Shown here piece by piece: positions 37,210 to 50,200 of a stretch of DNA of 64,000 nt. Numbering within the stretch: position 1 is the first letter of the stretch; each line of letters starts with the position of its first letter. Made by a program: the position numbers and the translations under genes. The notes beneath the pieces were generated by a model. The model saw only the letters and a list, made by a program, of their open reading frames with translations. It had not been told where the DNA came from and ran no database searches. This DNA is from Pampus argenteus (Eukaryota > Chordata > Actinopteri > Scombriformes > Stromateidae): assembly GCA_036937835.1 (NCBI GenBank), contig CM072866.1:10401501-10465500 (forward strand), given 5' to 3'.

Positions 37210-37329
37210 GCTCACCTAACACGGCTGGTGGTGTGACGTCCTAATTCTTCCTGCCCAGCATGGCTTTGTCACTGTGGTTCCTGGGGGTGTGCATGCTCAC
37301 TCTGTCTCACGTCGCCCCCACTGGCCAAG
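37210..37329 (+). other. First coding exon of adgrl1 with signal peptide
   Basis: An acceptor (CCTCCTCAG) at 37201-37209 opens a 50-base leader. The ATG at 37260 follows, encoding a hydrophobic signal sequence beginning MALSLWFLGVCMLTL, and the donor AAG|GTAAGT follows. The next exon joins as QAMSRAAMPFGLLRRELACEG, the expected start of the lectin domain. Confidence 0.8.
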
Positions 37330-39880
37330 GTAAGTGTCACACCTGCTGAGGTACTGTAGCATCATGTCAAAGTGTTGATCCTGACACAGCAGTCAACAGG
37401 ATGAATCACAAGCCTGACAAAAAAAAAAAGTCATCATGAGAAGTGGAACTCAGCCCAGTGCCTCTGAAGAAAGGCAAAGTCATCTTGGCAAAGTTTTTGA
37501 AACACTGTGACCTACATAAACAAAAGATTACTAAAACATCTGAAGTGTGGCCAAAGGGAGTGTTTCAGAAGCTGCCTACTGCTCCTAATTAATAAACAAT
37601 CAGTCATTCAGCACCATGGACAGTTACTGCACACCAGCAGCATACTGATCACACTCACGTGTTTGCTTTTAATGTGGGTCTAATCCCTATACAGCAAGCA
37701 CCTTTTCATGTGTGCCTGATACTCAGCCTGATGTTAACAACCGGATTAAGGAAATGGTAATGTGATTTTCTCCAATAACCCAGGTTTACACGGATTAATA
37801 TGCCAGGCTCAGGTGAGTTTACACACATAGCGTGTGTGTGACATAGAGAGATGCAGCCTTCACCAGGAAGGAAAATACAATCTTATACTACTGATTATAC
37901 ATTTGCCGAGTGCCTGACAACCAGTAGTGTAAGCTTCAGCCTCCCACTGACTCCAAAACACAAGATATATTCAATACACCCACATGTCACATCACACATA
38001 TGTGTCACCTTGTATACATGGTGTGATCTATGTGAACAATCACATGGTATCATCTGGGAATCCTGCCACTATAAGCTGTCATACATTTTAAGATCAAATT
38101 AAATCACACAGAGCCAAATACATTTCTGGGTATTAATTATGTTATATTTATGTAAAATCAGGAAGTTTATCCACAGAAGTCTTATTCTCTCTTAAACTGA
38201 CTGACTCTGAATAAAGAGGTTTCACATTAAAATATTGTGTTTCTTTAATGCTGTTTGGTGGACTGAGGATGTCCAGAGAGGCTGCAAGCCGAGCTGCTGC
38301 TAACAGCTCAGCTTGTTTGTTTGATAATGATGATCATCATCTTGTGTTTCTGTACTCTTTGGTAGAAAAGGTAATTATTTACGGAAATTATGGATTTCTT
38401 GTTGGAAACAATGTAAGTACACACCTCAACAAAAATATATAACTAGTCTAGCTTTTAATGTGTAAATGTCACATATTGGGCCTTTAATGAGAAACTCAAT
38501 TTTGCATAAAAAGTCTATTGTATTATGTATACTCACCATTGGGAGTCGTTTCCCCCCCCCCCGTTAACTTTCAAACTGAGTCCAGTTCCTGCAGCCAAAT
38601 ACGACACCAACGCAACTGCTAAAACGTTTGTGTGGACAACGATAATTTTTGCTTTAAAACTCTATTTTAAAATGAAAACATGTGAGTGTAGATGTAGCCT
38701 GAGGACTAAAAGTCAGGATATCGCTGCCTCTGCTGCACAACGTTTTTAAATGTGTCTCCTGTGAGTCCCCCAATTGTATGGAAGCGCAATACTATATTGC
38801 TGGAGTACCATTCAAACTCCACATTATTTCCTGCCTCCTGCAAAGAGATAAAGACACCATTGACCAAATTCATTTGTCAACTGTCAACAAATCCGCTACT
38901 AGATTCTTAAACTGATCACTTGCAAACATAAATTGCTCATGAAAATAATTTTTTCCCCTCTCCTTATCTGCTACCTGTCACCCGCTGCCTTAACTCATCC
39001 CCACCTCCACCTCTCATGAGCAGCTATGTCCCGGGCTGCCATGCCATTCGGGCTGCTGCGCAGGGAGCTGGCATGCGAGGGATACCCCATTGAGCTACGC
39101 TGCCCAGGAAGTGATGTAGTGATGGTGGAGACCGCCAACTACGGACGCACAGATGACAAGATTTGTGACGCAGATCCCTTCCAGATGGAGAACACACAGT
39201 GTTACCTCCCTGATGCACTAAAGATTATGGCCCAGAGGTGTGTACGTGTGTGTGTGTCTCGGATCCAGTGATGACTGTATTCTGTGTTTCTACAAGAGGT
39301 TATATTACACAACAACGATGCAAGTCATTTTGTCATTACTGTGTTATTTGAGTATGTGCCAGTATTTTTGATGCAGTTAAACCAATCAATGAGAACATCT
39401 ACAGTTTCGTACCTATTGCATGTGTGCACTGCTTTGACAACATACATGTTGAGTTGTGTCAGAGGAAATGGTTGACGGAGCAAATGCTTGTGTGTTGTGA
39501 GTCATGTGTATGTGCAAAAGCAGTAATCTCTCCAGCTGAGTCTAAGTGCCTGGCTGCACCATTAGCCGTGTACTCAGCAGTGTTTTCCTAGAAGAACTGA
39601 TCGATATTCAGCGAGAGGGAGAGGGAGAGTAGACAAATGGAGCGTCCTTTGCTTCCCCTTTCCTGTCTGTTAATCACTCTCTCTCTCCCTCATCCTTTTT
39701 ACCGATCCATCCATCCTCTCTGCCCTGTTCTCCAGGTGTAACAACAGGACTCAGTGTGTGGTGGTCGCAGGGGTTGATGTCTTCCCAGACCCCTGTCCAG
39801 GAACATACAAGTACCTGGAGATCCAGTATGAGTGTGTTCCTTATAGTGAGTATGCATATTAATAAACACACACACGCACG

Positions 39881-39917
<37 letters not shown>

Positions 39918-40471
39918 TTACAGACAAATATTTAACCTATTTTTGTCAAGCTACACTTTAGGTTTAAGGTGTTTAGGTTTTTTTTTTGTTCTTATAACCT
40001 CTGATGTCGACTGTATCCCTGAGAGATTGATGGATAGAAACGTTTTTTTTTCCTCAGGGTGTGTGTGCGTCTGTGTGTGTTTGAAATACAAAAATGAACG
40101 TTGGATGGACAGAGTGCATTGAGAGCAACTGTGGGACATTTACATACTGTATTTGTTCTTCTGTGTGTGTGTGTGTATGTGGGGGGTGGAGGGGGTGTAT
40201 GAGAGAATGTGTGTGCATGCGTGTGTGCGTGTTTTCTTTTCCAGATTCACACCACAGGAGTTGCTCTCTTTTCTCCACAGGAGCCTGATTGAGGGAAGGA
40301 GAGATCGGGAGGGTTGGAGGGAGGAGAGGGGGGTGTGGAGGGTGGGAGAGGCGGGGGAGAGGAGGAGAGCAGAATGCTGGGTCTCTTATTGTGCTTCTTT
40401 CTTTCTTTTATGGGGACTATAATGTTATGGTGAGAATGAGTTCTTCATCTTTGCAATTCTTTTCTTTTTCT

Positions 40472-40539
<68 letters not shown>

Positions 40540-40540
40540 A

Positions 40541-40571
<31 letters not shown>

Positions 40572-41136
40572 GCTGGCTTGCTTGCTTGCATTCTTGCTTC
40601 TCTTTACTTCCCTTCTTTCACCCTCTGATTTCTCTTTCTTTCTCTCCCTCTTTTTTTCCTATGCTTGAGTAGAAGTGGACCAAAAAGGTAAAGACAATAC
40701 ATTGTAGCATCTTGATCTCTCCTTACCCCGTCCACCCCCACCCCTCACCCCCTTTCTCTCCTTCTCTTCTTTTCTCCTACCATCTCTCTCTCTTTCTCCT
40801 ACCCTAGGACGTTGTTTCGTAGTCATGCTGGATGTTGCCCCCTCTTTTCATTTCCTACCCCCCCAACACACACACTTTATTCATTTCTTGTTGTATAGAA
40901 ACTCGTCCTTTTATCCAATTTTATACAGGTTCTGCACCTTCCTATATTTTCTCTCTTTCTTTCTCTCTCCAGTTTCTCCCTCCTTTCTTGCTCCTGGTCA
41001 ATCTATCTGTCTCTTATTTCTCTTCCTTGATCTCTCTGTGCACACACGCAACCATAAACACAACTGCTTATACAAACAAATATAATCTTTTTTACCCTTT
41101 CTATGCTCTAGTTCCTTTTCACATAGAAGCACCCTG

Positions 41137-41168
<32 letters not shown>

Positions 41169-41196
41169 TGTTTCTTTCTTTGTTTGTTTGTTTGTT

Positions 41197-41232
<36 letters not shown>

Positions 41233-44200
41233 ACTTTCTTTCTTTCTACCTTCCTTCTCATCCAATCATCTTCCTCATGCTTATTTTCCCTTTTCTTCCC
41301 TTATAGGAAGAGTCCCTTATTTATCTTCATAGGAAAAATAAGACCAAATGTGTGTGATTGTATATCCGTCTGGATGTGTGCTTACCAAGCACTGCTTATG
41401 TGTGTGAGTGTGTGTGCATGCCTATTTGCATGCCAGTGAGACTGTACAGTATACATATGTGTCCATATAGTTATTGACATGTGGGTGGACCAATCGTTGT
41501 GCTTGACGTAAAACTAACCTGCCCTCTCATTCACTTCAAGGCAAAATTTAGCCCTGCCTTCTGAGTCCCTGATTCTACCTCACACTCTTTTTCACTCTTT
41601 TTGCACTAACCCCCCCTCCCACACTCACACACACACGCACACACACACACACAAAGCACATAAATACACTCACACGTCTTTCATTGCAGTGTCCCTGTTG
41701 TATTACTCACCACACGTACACTGTATGTGATTTTCAACACTTTTACGTCTCTTTAGTTGCTTGCCTTTCGAGATCAGCACAGGTGTTTTAAAGACCTCTC
41801 TCTTTTTCTCTTCTTTCTTTTTCCTTAATCTCACTACATCAATTGCATCTAATTCAATCCATTTTTCCTGTATTGATCCACCTGCCTCCGCTGTCTTTCC
41901 ATTCTTTTTCTGTCCCTCACTTCCCTCTCTTTCTTCTTCCTCACATCCTTCTGTCTGCCCCACCTAATTCCCGTCTTCCAGTTTTTGTCTGTCCTGGCTC
42001 GCTGCTCAGCATCCAGCCGGCCTCCTCTCTACTGGAGGCGGAGCATCAGTCAGGGGCGTGGTGTAAGGACCCGCTGCAGGCTGGCGACAGGCTGTACGTC
42101 ATGCCGTGGACGCCATATAGGACAGAGATGCTGTATGAGTACGCTTCCTGGGACGACTACAGGCAGAACAGAATCACCACTAACTATAAGTGAGATTAAT
42201 TCATCAAAAAATTAACTGACAACAACTGCAAAACATTTTTCAAATGTGACAATTTGCTGCTTTCCTCTGTGTTAGATCATGTCCATTAAATACATTTAGT
42301 GGTATTTGAATCACATTATGATTGAAATTGCAAAATCCTGATTGGTGGCGTTATCTTTCCTAGGTTGCCTAGCCGTGTGGACGGTACAGGCTTTGTGGTG
42401 TATGATGGCGCTGTGTTTTACAACAAAGAACGAACACGCAACTTGGTCAAGTATGACCTGCGGACCCGCATCAAGAGCGGTGAAGCAGTCGTGGTCAATG
42501 CCAACTACCATGACACCTCGCCTTACCGCTGGGGAGGGAAGTCAGACATCGATCTGGCCGTGGATGAGAATGGCCTCTGGGTTATCTACTCCACTGAAGC
42601 CAATAATGGACGCATCGTAGTCAGCCAGGTAGGAGGAATGAAAACAGATGGACGATTTGGGATAAGGAAAGAATGAAGGGTGATATACATCACCGAGTTC
42701 TCAAAACATTCATGTCTTCCCTGTTTTGCAGGTGAACCCGTACACGCTGCGCTTCGAGGGTACATGGGCCACTGGCTTTGACAAACGTGGGGCGAGCAAT
42801 GCCTTCATGGCCTGTGGCGTGCTCTACGCCGTACGCTCTGTCTTCCAGGATGATGAAGGGCAGGCGGAAGGCCGGGTTGGCAGCGACATGGTGGTTTATG
42901 CCTACGACACTAGCCGAGGACAGGAGCTGCCTGTTCAAATACCATTCCCCAACCCTTACCAGTACATCTCCTCCATAGACTACAACCCCAGAGACAACCA
43001 GCTGTATGTGTGGAATAACTACTACGTGCTGAGATACCCGCTGCAGTTCACACCGCCACCTCCCACTAAGGGTCTGTTGAACAAGTGCAATTTAATTGTT
43101 GGTGTTATTGTACATATTTGATGTATCTAGAGAATCAACAGTGCTTTTATTCCTGCAGGTCCCCTCTCCTCTCTGATGACGACTGTTCGCTCCTACACAG
43201 CTACTGTTGCGTTGACTCCTGTGCGGCCGTCAGCCTCTCACCCAATTGGTGTCATCAACCGAGGGCCATTTGACCAGAGGCCAATCACAGCCATGGTCCC
43301 TCTGACTCCACGCCCGCCTGTGCGTGTCCCCTTGGCCCCTGGGAGCCCCGGTCAAGTGGGTGGATGTGAAGGACGGGTGGCACGAGGGGTCCAGTGGCCC
43401 CCCACCCTGAAGGGAGAAACAGTGGAGCGGCCCTGCCCTAAAGGGTCACTGGGTAAGTGTGTGTGTGCCTGTGTGAGCATGCTAGTCTGTGTGTATGTGT
43501 GTATGTGTGTATGTGTGTGTGTATGTGTGTGGTATTTGCATGTGTGCGATCTGTATCTCGTTTCCCTTTGAAATGTAGTCAGATGTCCTCTCTCTGAACT
43601 TCCCTTCAAATGAGAGAGAAGAAGAAGAGAGAGGTTATACTGTTAGGAGATGTGTTTCATCAACTCTTCCTCTCGCTGTGCAGCTGTCTCCCCCTGAGGA
43701 AAGGCTGATATGAAGATTATGTGGCTAAGGCTGTGGTGCAATTTGGCTCCTAATCATGTTTAGCGGTTCGAACATGACTGAGACAGTGTTAATGATCACA
43801 CTAGATAATAATCATGTTTATAACTGAAAACAGGTTTGGCTGTTGTCTTATACCTAATTTCACAGACCACAGACCTTTTTCACAGCAGACATTTTGACTT
43901 GTCAAAGCAGGAAAAGTTATTAATGTTAGCCATAACCTTATAAAGTGATAACATGTCCAAGGTAGGTAGCCTATATGTTTTTCACCTTATTGTGGCGGTC
44001 TTCTGTTTCTCAGGGGCAGAATCAATTCAAATTGAATTAGTATTCATTACTTATATTCATATAACCTTCAGTCAGAATTAATGGTTAGCCTTGATGCATG
44101 AGAAAATAAGTATGAGGAGACAAACCACCAAGATATGATGTCACCTGTTTCTTATTTATTGACTGTCTGTCACCCTGCCCTGCCTCTGCAGGTATAGCCT

Positions 44201-47200
44201 CCTATCAGTGCATGTCGGCTCCAGTGGGCTGGAGCTCCAGAGGGCCTGACCTTTCCAACTGTACCTCTCCCTGGGTCAGCCAAATTGCACAGAAGGTGAG
44301 TCACACAAACCCAAACACACACACCACACACACACACTGTGCAAATGCCCTAAAGCCAATCAGCAAGCAGCTCTCTCTTAAATGTCAAAATATTTGACAT
44401 TATAAACACCCCCGCTTCACTCCAGATTAAGAGCGGAGAGAATGCAGCCAATATCGCTGGGGAGTTGGTCAACCTGACGCGGGGACGGATCTATGCCGGT
44501 GATGTCAGCATGTCTGTCAAGCTAATTGAACAACTATTGGACATCCTGGACTCCCAGCTCCAGGCCTTGAGACCAGCCAATAAAGAGTCTGCAGCACGCA
44601 ATTACAACAAGGTAAATTGTTCCTGTAGTCAATGCGGATGTGTACTTGACCTTTTCTGGAAATTAAACTGGAAATGTCAGTGATGATAATTCTAACAATA
44701 GATTCTTGATGTTTTCCTTCTTTTTTTCAGCTGCAGAAGAGGGAACGCACATGCAGGGCTTATGTTCAGGTGAGCTATAGATAGCTTTGAAGCTGAAGAT
44801 CTATTGTAGATGTCTTAGATTAAACATTCTCTGTCTGTCTTTCTCTCTCTCAGGCTGTCGTTCAGACAGTTGATAACCTGCTGGGTCCTGAGGCTCTGGT
44901 GTCCTGGGCTGATATGAGCAGTAATGACCAGTCACGCTCGGCCTCGCTGCTGTTAGATGCAGTAGAGAAGGGAGCATTTCTGTTGGCGAACAACCTCTAC
45001 GAAGGCCGTTTCAGTGACAGAGCACCAAATGTTGGTCTGTAGTCTTTCTGTTTCTGTGCTCTCTCACTTGATATACTGTCAAAATTGCCAGCTCTTCCAG
45101 GATTTTGTGCACATGTGTTTGTCTTTGTGTGTGTGCACAGATCTGGAGGTGTATGTGCTAAATACAGAGGCGGACATACAGGATTTGACGTTCCCTCACT
45201 CCTACGACAGCGACAGCATCCTGCAGATCTCAGCAGTGGCTCTGCAACAATACAGCAACAATGGTACAACGTTTTGTGCACTGAAATCTCAACATTGTAC
45301 ATATTGCTGTATGTAAAATATAATATATGATATAATGTAAATTCTAATCATTTCATCTTGTTTTTTTAAATCCCTCCCCCGTGTGGTTTCCTCTGCAGGC
45401 CAGGTGAAGCTGGTCCTCTTTCTCTATAAGAACTTGGGCTCCTTTTTGACTACCCAGAACTCCACTCTGCGGCTCGGCCTGGGACTGGGCCAGGGGTCAG
45501 AGGTCAGGCGTAGAAGCCTGGTGGTCAACTCCCACGTTATCTCTGCTTCTGTGCACAGAGGCTCCAACAGAGTGTACCTCTCCGAGCCGGTCATCTTCAC
45601 TCTCAGGCACCTTCAGGTCTGTTTGGAAATTGTACTTGGAAATGATTATCTAGAATGAGCGACTTCTTAATCAAGCTGAACATAATCTGATCACTGAGTG
45701 TTGTAAAAAGACACTTATGTGTTTTGCTGTGTCACGGTAGCTGGAGAACCACTTTGGCCCCAACTGCTCTTTCTGGAACGCATCAGGAGTGTCTGGTAGT
45801 GGCAGGTGGTCCACACAGGGCTGCCGCCTGTTACACACCAACAACACACACACTACCTGTGCCTGCAACCACCTGTCCAGCTATGCTGTCCTCATGACCT
45901 ACCAGCAACCGGCTGTAAGTAATATACACAAAAACAGCTTTAATTCTGCTTCACAGCAGACAGAAAGCACCTTGATTTTCTGTGCACCCTCTCGCATGCT
46001 TAATGTAAACAATTTGTTTATGCGGACTGATTAACTAGCAGGTTAATGATATCAGTTAGATTACTGTAGCAAGAATGTAACTACTTTCAGTTTACAACAT
46101 ATCTAATTTTTATATATGTATTTAACAAATAATCTTATTTTCTGTGCACTAATGTGTAGGTAAATGATTAGCAGATACAGAAATGTTCAGGCTTGGATAT
46201 CACATTTTTACTGCTATTGTTTTCTTTGTACACTCCTAGTTTCTTAACTTGATTATTTTAAATAAATCCAGCTACTTCTTTGACCACCATCTGTGCTGGC
46301 ACAGTTGGACATCACCCCCACCATGTTCCCCAAGATGTTTTCAAAATCAGGCACAGAGGGGATGATAATTGTGGGTTGTAGCTGAAAAAAATGCTGCAGG
46401 GTATTTTGTCTGCCATAAAATTGAGTTAAATGTTCACTGTAAGATGTTGTTGTAGTTGTTGGGTACCATTCAACTCCAATCCATAAAATACATTCACATT
46501 TTCTCACAAACCCACATCAACACATGTCCCTACATTCAAACATGTTCTCTTTAACAGTCTGGGGCCGGTGTAGAAGAGCTTCTGGTCTTTGTGGTTTTCT
46601 GGGTTGGCATCTCTGTCGCGCTGGTGTGTTTGGCCACCTGTCTTACAACGCTGTGCTGCCAGGGGGCACCCTGGCACACAGACCACAGCACCATCCACTG
46701 CAACCTGTGGGCCAACCTGCTCATCACTGAACTGCTCTTCCTTGCCGGTGCCAACAAGACTCAATACACAGTGAGTGCTGGACTAATATAAAACAGAGTA
46801 GTATATTTTTATAAAGCACTTTTTAGGGTTTGGTATAATTTTTTACCTTAAGTTACTTTTTTATTTGTTTCGTTGTATTTGCTTTGTTGTTACTCTCTCT
46901 GTTGTTGTTTATTTTATTCTTTCTTTATCCACATTTGCAGGTTGTGTGTTCCATCATCGCTGGCCTGCTGCACTTCTCCTTGCTCTCAGTGTTTTGCTGG
47001 TTGTGTCTGGAGGGAGTGGAACTGTACCTCCTGCAGCGGGAGGTTTTTGAAGGACGTAACTCCAGGAGGAAGTATTTCTACCTGTGCGGCTACTCGATCC
47101 CTGGGCTGGTGGTGGCCGTGTCCGCAGCCATAGACTTTAGAGGCTACAGCTCAAAAACTGCGTAGGTGAACTGCTATGAGTTTGTGTGTGTGGATGGCAA

Positions 47201-50200
47201 CAGTTACTTTCCAACATATCTATGTTAGCTTCCAGAGTTATCTTGGATGTTATATTTTCCCTGTGATTTATTTCCCTGTGTAGATGCTGGTTACGTACAG
47301 ACAATTCCTTCATCTGGAGTTTCCTTGGACCCATAGCTGTCATCATTACGGTGAGAGTTCTTGCTCACAGACAGATAATGATCTTTTCACATATTTTCAG
47401 TTTAATTAACAGTGTATTCGTGAATACTTGTTTTCTGTACTCAGCTGAACCTGGTTGTCTTGGTGATGACCTTGCATAAGATGCACAGCACTGCTGCATT
47501 AAAGCCAGACTCCAGTCGCCATGACAACCTGAGGTTAGTATACTGATCTGTTGTGGGACATAATGTGCAGAACCAAAATGAACTTGTTTCATTGTGTTTA
47601 AGGTGTTTTCCTTTCTCCTACCTCCCTATTCTCATTTGCATTATTGGTATTATCTTTTTTTTTTTTTTTTGTAGCTGCTATATTTTTGTGAAATGCTGTA
47701 TACTTCATTCAAGCAAACTTCATTCCAGCAATAAAAAAAACCAAATAGAAACCAGATTATAGCAGATACTTAAAAAATATATATGTTTTGATTACTGTTT
47801 GTTGAGCTGGAGAGAGTCAGATTAATAATTCTATTCAAAGATTTGTAATCTAAAATATTCATGTTACTGGAGATTGGGAGTCAATGTTTTGTCTTTGTTC
47901 ATCTCAAATCTCGTTTTGTTATTCAGTCACTTTCATTAGTATAAGATCCAACAGCTTTTAGAAGACCAATACAGTGTAAAGTGCACTGTAGCAGTCTTGA
48001 ACTGCACTAAAGATTAGGAACGCTGTATATATGGAGAATATTTTTTTCTGTTTCTACTTTTAAATCTTACATTTTAAATATATTTGGGTGTGTGAGCCCT
48101 TTTTTTGACCTTGTAGGATATAAACTACCCTTTTACTATTTTTGGCTTGGAAAATCAAAACACACTTAAACCTCCTTGACTATTTTAAGCACAGGGGAAG
48201 TGAAAAAATAGAATTAAAAGAACATTTTGAAAGATTTAGGTTGGTGAACCTTTGTTGAACTTGCTTGTCAGAAAAAACAAATGTGATTTATCTCGTCCTC
48301 TTGTGTCTCCAGAGCGTGGGCGGTGGGCTCGCTGACGCTGCTGTTCCTGCAGAGCGTCAACTGGTCCTCGGGCCTGATGTTCCTGTCTGCTCCGTCTCTT
48401 CTCCTGGCATACCTCTTCTCCTCCCTCAACACAGCCCAGGGCCTCCTCATCACCATACTGCACTGCACCCTCGCCAGGAAGGTCAGACTCTGTGCACGTG
48501 TCATTACATAACTGCAAATTTCTATCTGTAACCTCGCCATTTGTGACTAAACTTATATGTTTAAATATTGTGTGCAGGGCCAGAAGGACTATGGTCGATG
48601 TCTTCGTCTCTCACAGTGCTGTGTAACGTCCTCGTCCAGCTCTCCAGACTCTGTGAAGGGTGCTGCGCTGCGGTCCAACAGCCGCTACACCAGCAGCCAG
48701 AGTCGGAGAGCCACAGCTAACAGACAGGTACTTTACAATATGCTGCACCTCTCTGTGTCTCTGTCTCTTTTCTCTACTTGAGCCAGGTTTGACCTTGTGT
48801 GAAATATTTCTGCTCCAGAGTCGTATTAGGAGGATGTGGAATGATACTGTTCGCAGACAGACTGAATCATCTTTCATTGCTGCAGATGTTAACAACACCC
48901 CTACTCTTAACCGAGGTGAATATCACAGTTGTTTTTGTTTTTTTTGTTTTTTTTAAGGGTCCTTTGCTTTGTATGTAGTGAAATGTATTTATCTTCTTCG
49001 TTCTCTCTACAGCTACTTTGGGAAACCATTTCCTTACCAATCCAGTGTTGCAGACCCATGCAGGAGCATCTCCTTATGATACGATGCTGGCCCAGGGATA
49101 CAGTCAACCCTTCACCTCCACAGGTACATCTCATTACAGTTACTGTGTTTGTTCTTCTCCACGCAGCTCACTTACTCTCCTCTATTGATATCTTCCTCTG
49201 TTCTTTTATTTATGTGATCATACAACAACTTACAAAAGTCTTATGCTACACTGAATACTGTTTAATTTACTTATCTATGGAGCAACTATAGTTTAAAATG
49301 TTTGTTTTTTTAGTTAAAATACGTTTTTTTTTATCTTTGCAGAAATTACATTAACCAGATAAAAAAAAAAAAACAGCCGTGAATGTCCTGCAATAAATTC
49401 CACCAGTTTATCGTGTAAAAGCCAAGCAGCATCTGACTGGCAAGGAGGTTGAATGCATTCATTTCTGACATTTCTTTGACAAAATTTCGACATATTTGCA
49501 TCACCCTTCTTTTGACTTTCTCTGCCTTGTTTTTTGTTCAGATTTTTCTCATGTGGCGTAAGACTTTTGCACAGCACAGTTTGTCAGTTTTTGTTTCTGT
49601 GTACAGTATGAATGCTTGGAAATAAAAGCTCAGTAAATGTATTGAGTGATCTGAGTGCTGTGAATTTGTTTTTATACCTGTGCAGTTTTCTGTTTGTCAT
49701 TTATGAGCTTGCAATATTTTGTTTTACAAATATTTTATTTTTGACAATTTCCCTCTCTGTCTCTCTTACACAACGTGGACCAGTAGGAACCTTCAGAAAC
49801 AAGCAGAGTATGAGCTCTCTTTTGTTGTGCTCAATCAAATCATTTAGTGCCACTTCCTTGTGCACCATGGCTCAATTCCTTGAGTATTTGTGCTATATTT
49901 GCACACTGTTACTATGCATATACCATGATGACATAACGTACATCTTCCACTGACTACATAATCAAACATTTCATCAAATGATATTGTTAATACCCAAATC
50001 CTCTTGGTTAAGCCAAACCCTCTGTAGGCACATGAACACTAAGCTCTGCTCATTCATATGTTCATTCATGTACAGTAAATCTCTTCATCTAAGTCTTTTA
50101 TGGTATTTCTGTCTTTCTGTAATTTGGATCTACCTGTTTCTTTCAACAGAAGTTGGTGTGTCCCAGAGCCAGGAGTCCTGTGGTTTGGACAGTGTGTGTC

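Noticed and set aside
40289..41332. Serine/phenylalanine-rich frames of up to 166 codons in an adgrl1 intron
   Set aside because: They are translations of CTTT repeats (SFFLSFFLSFF) on the plus strand and KERKKERK on the minus strand.
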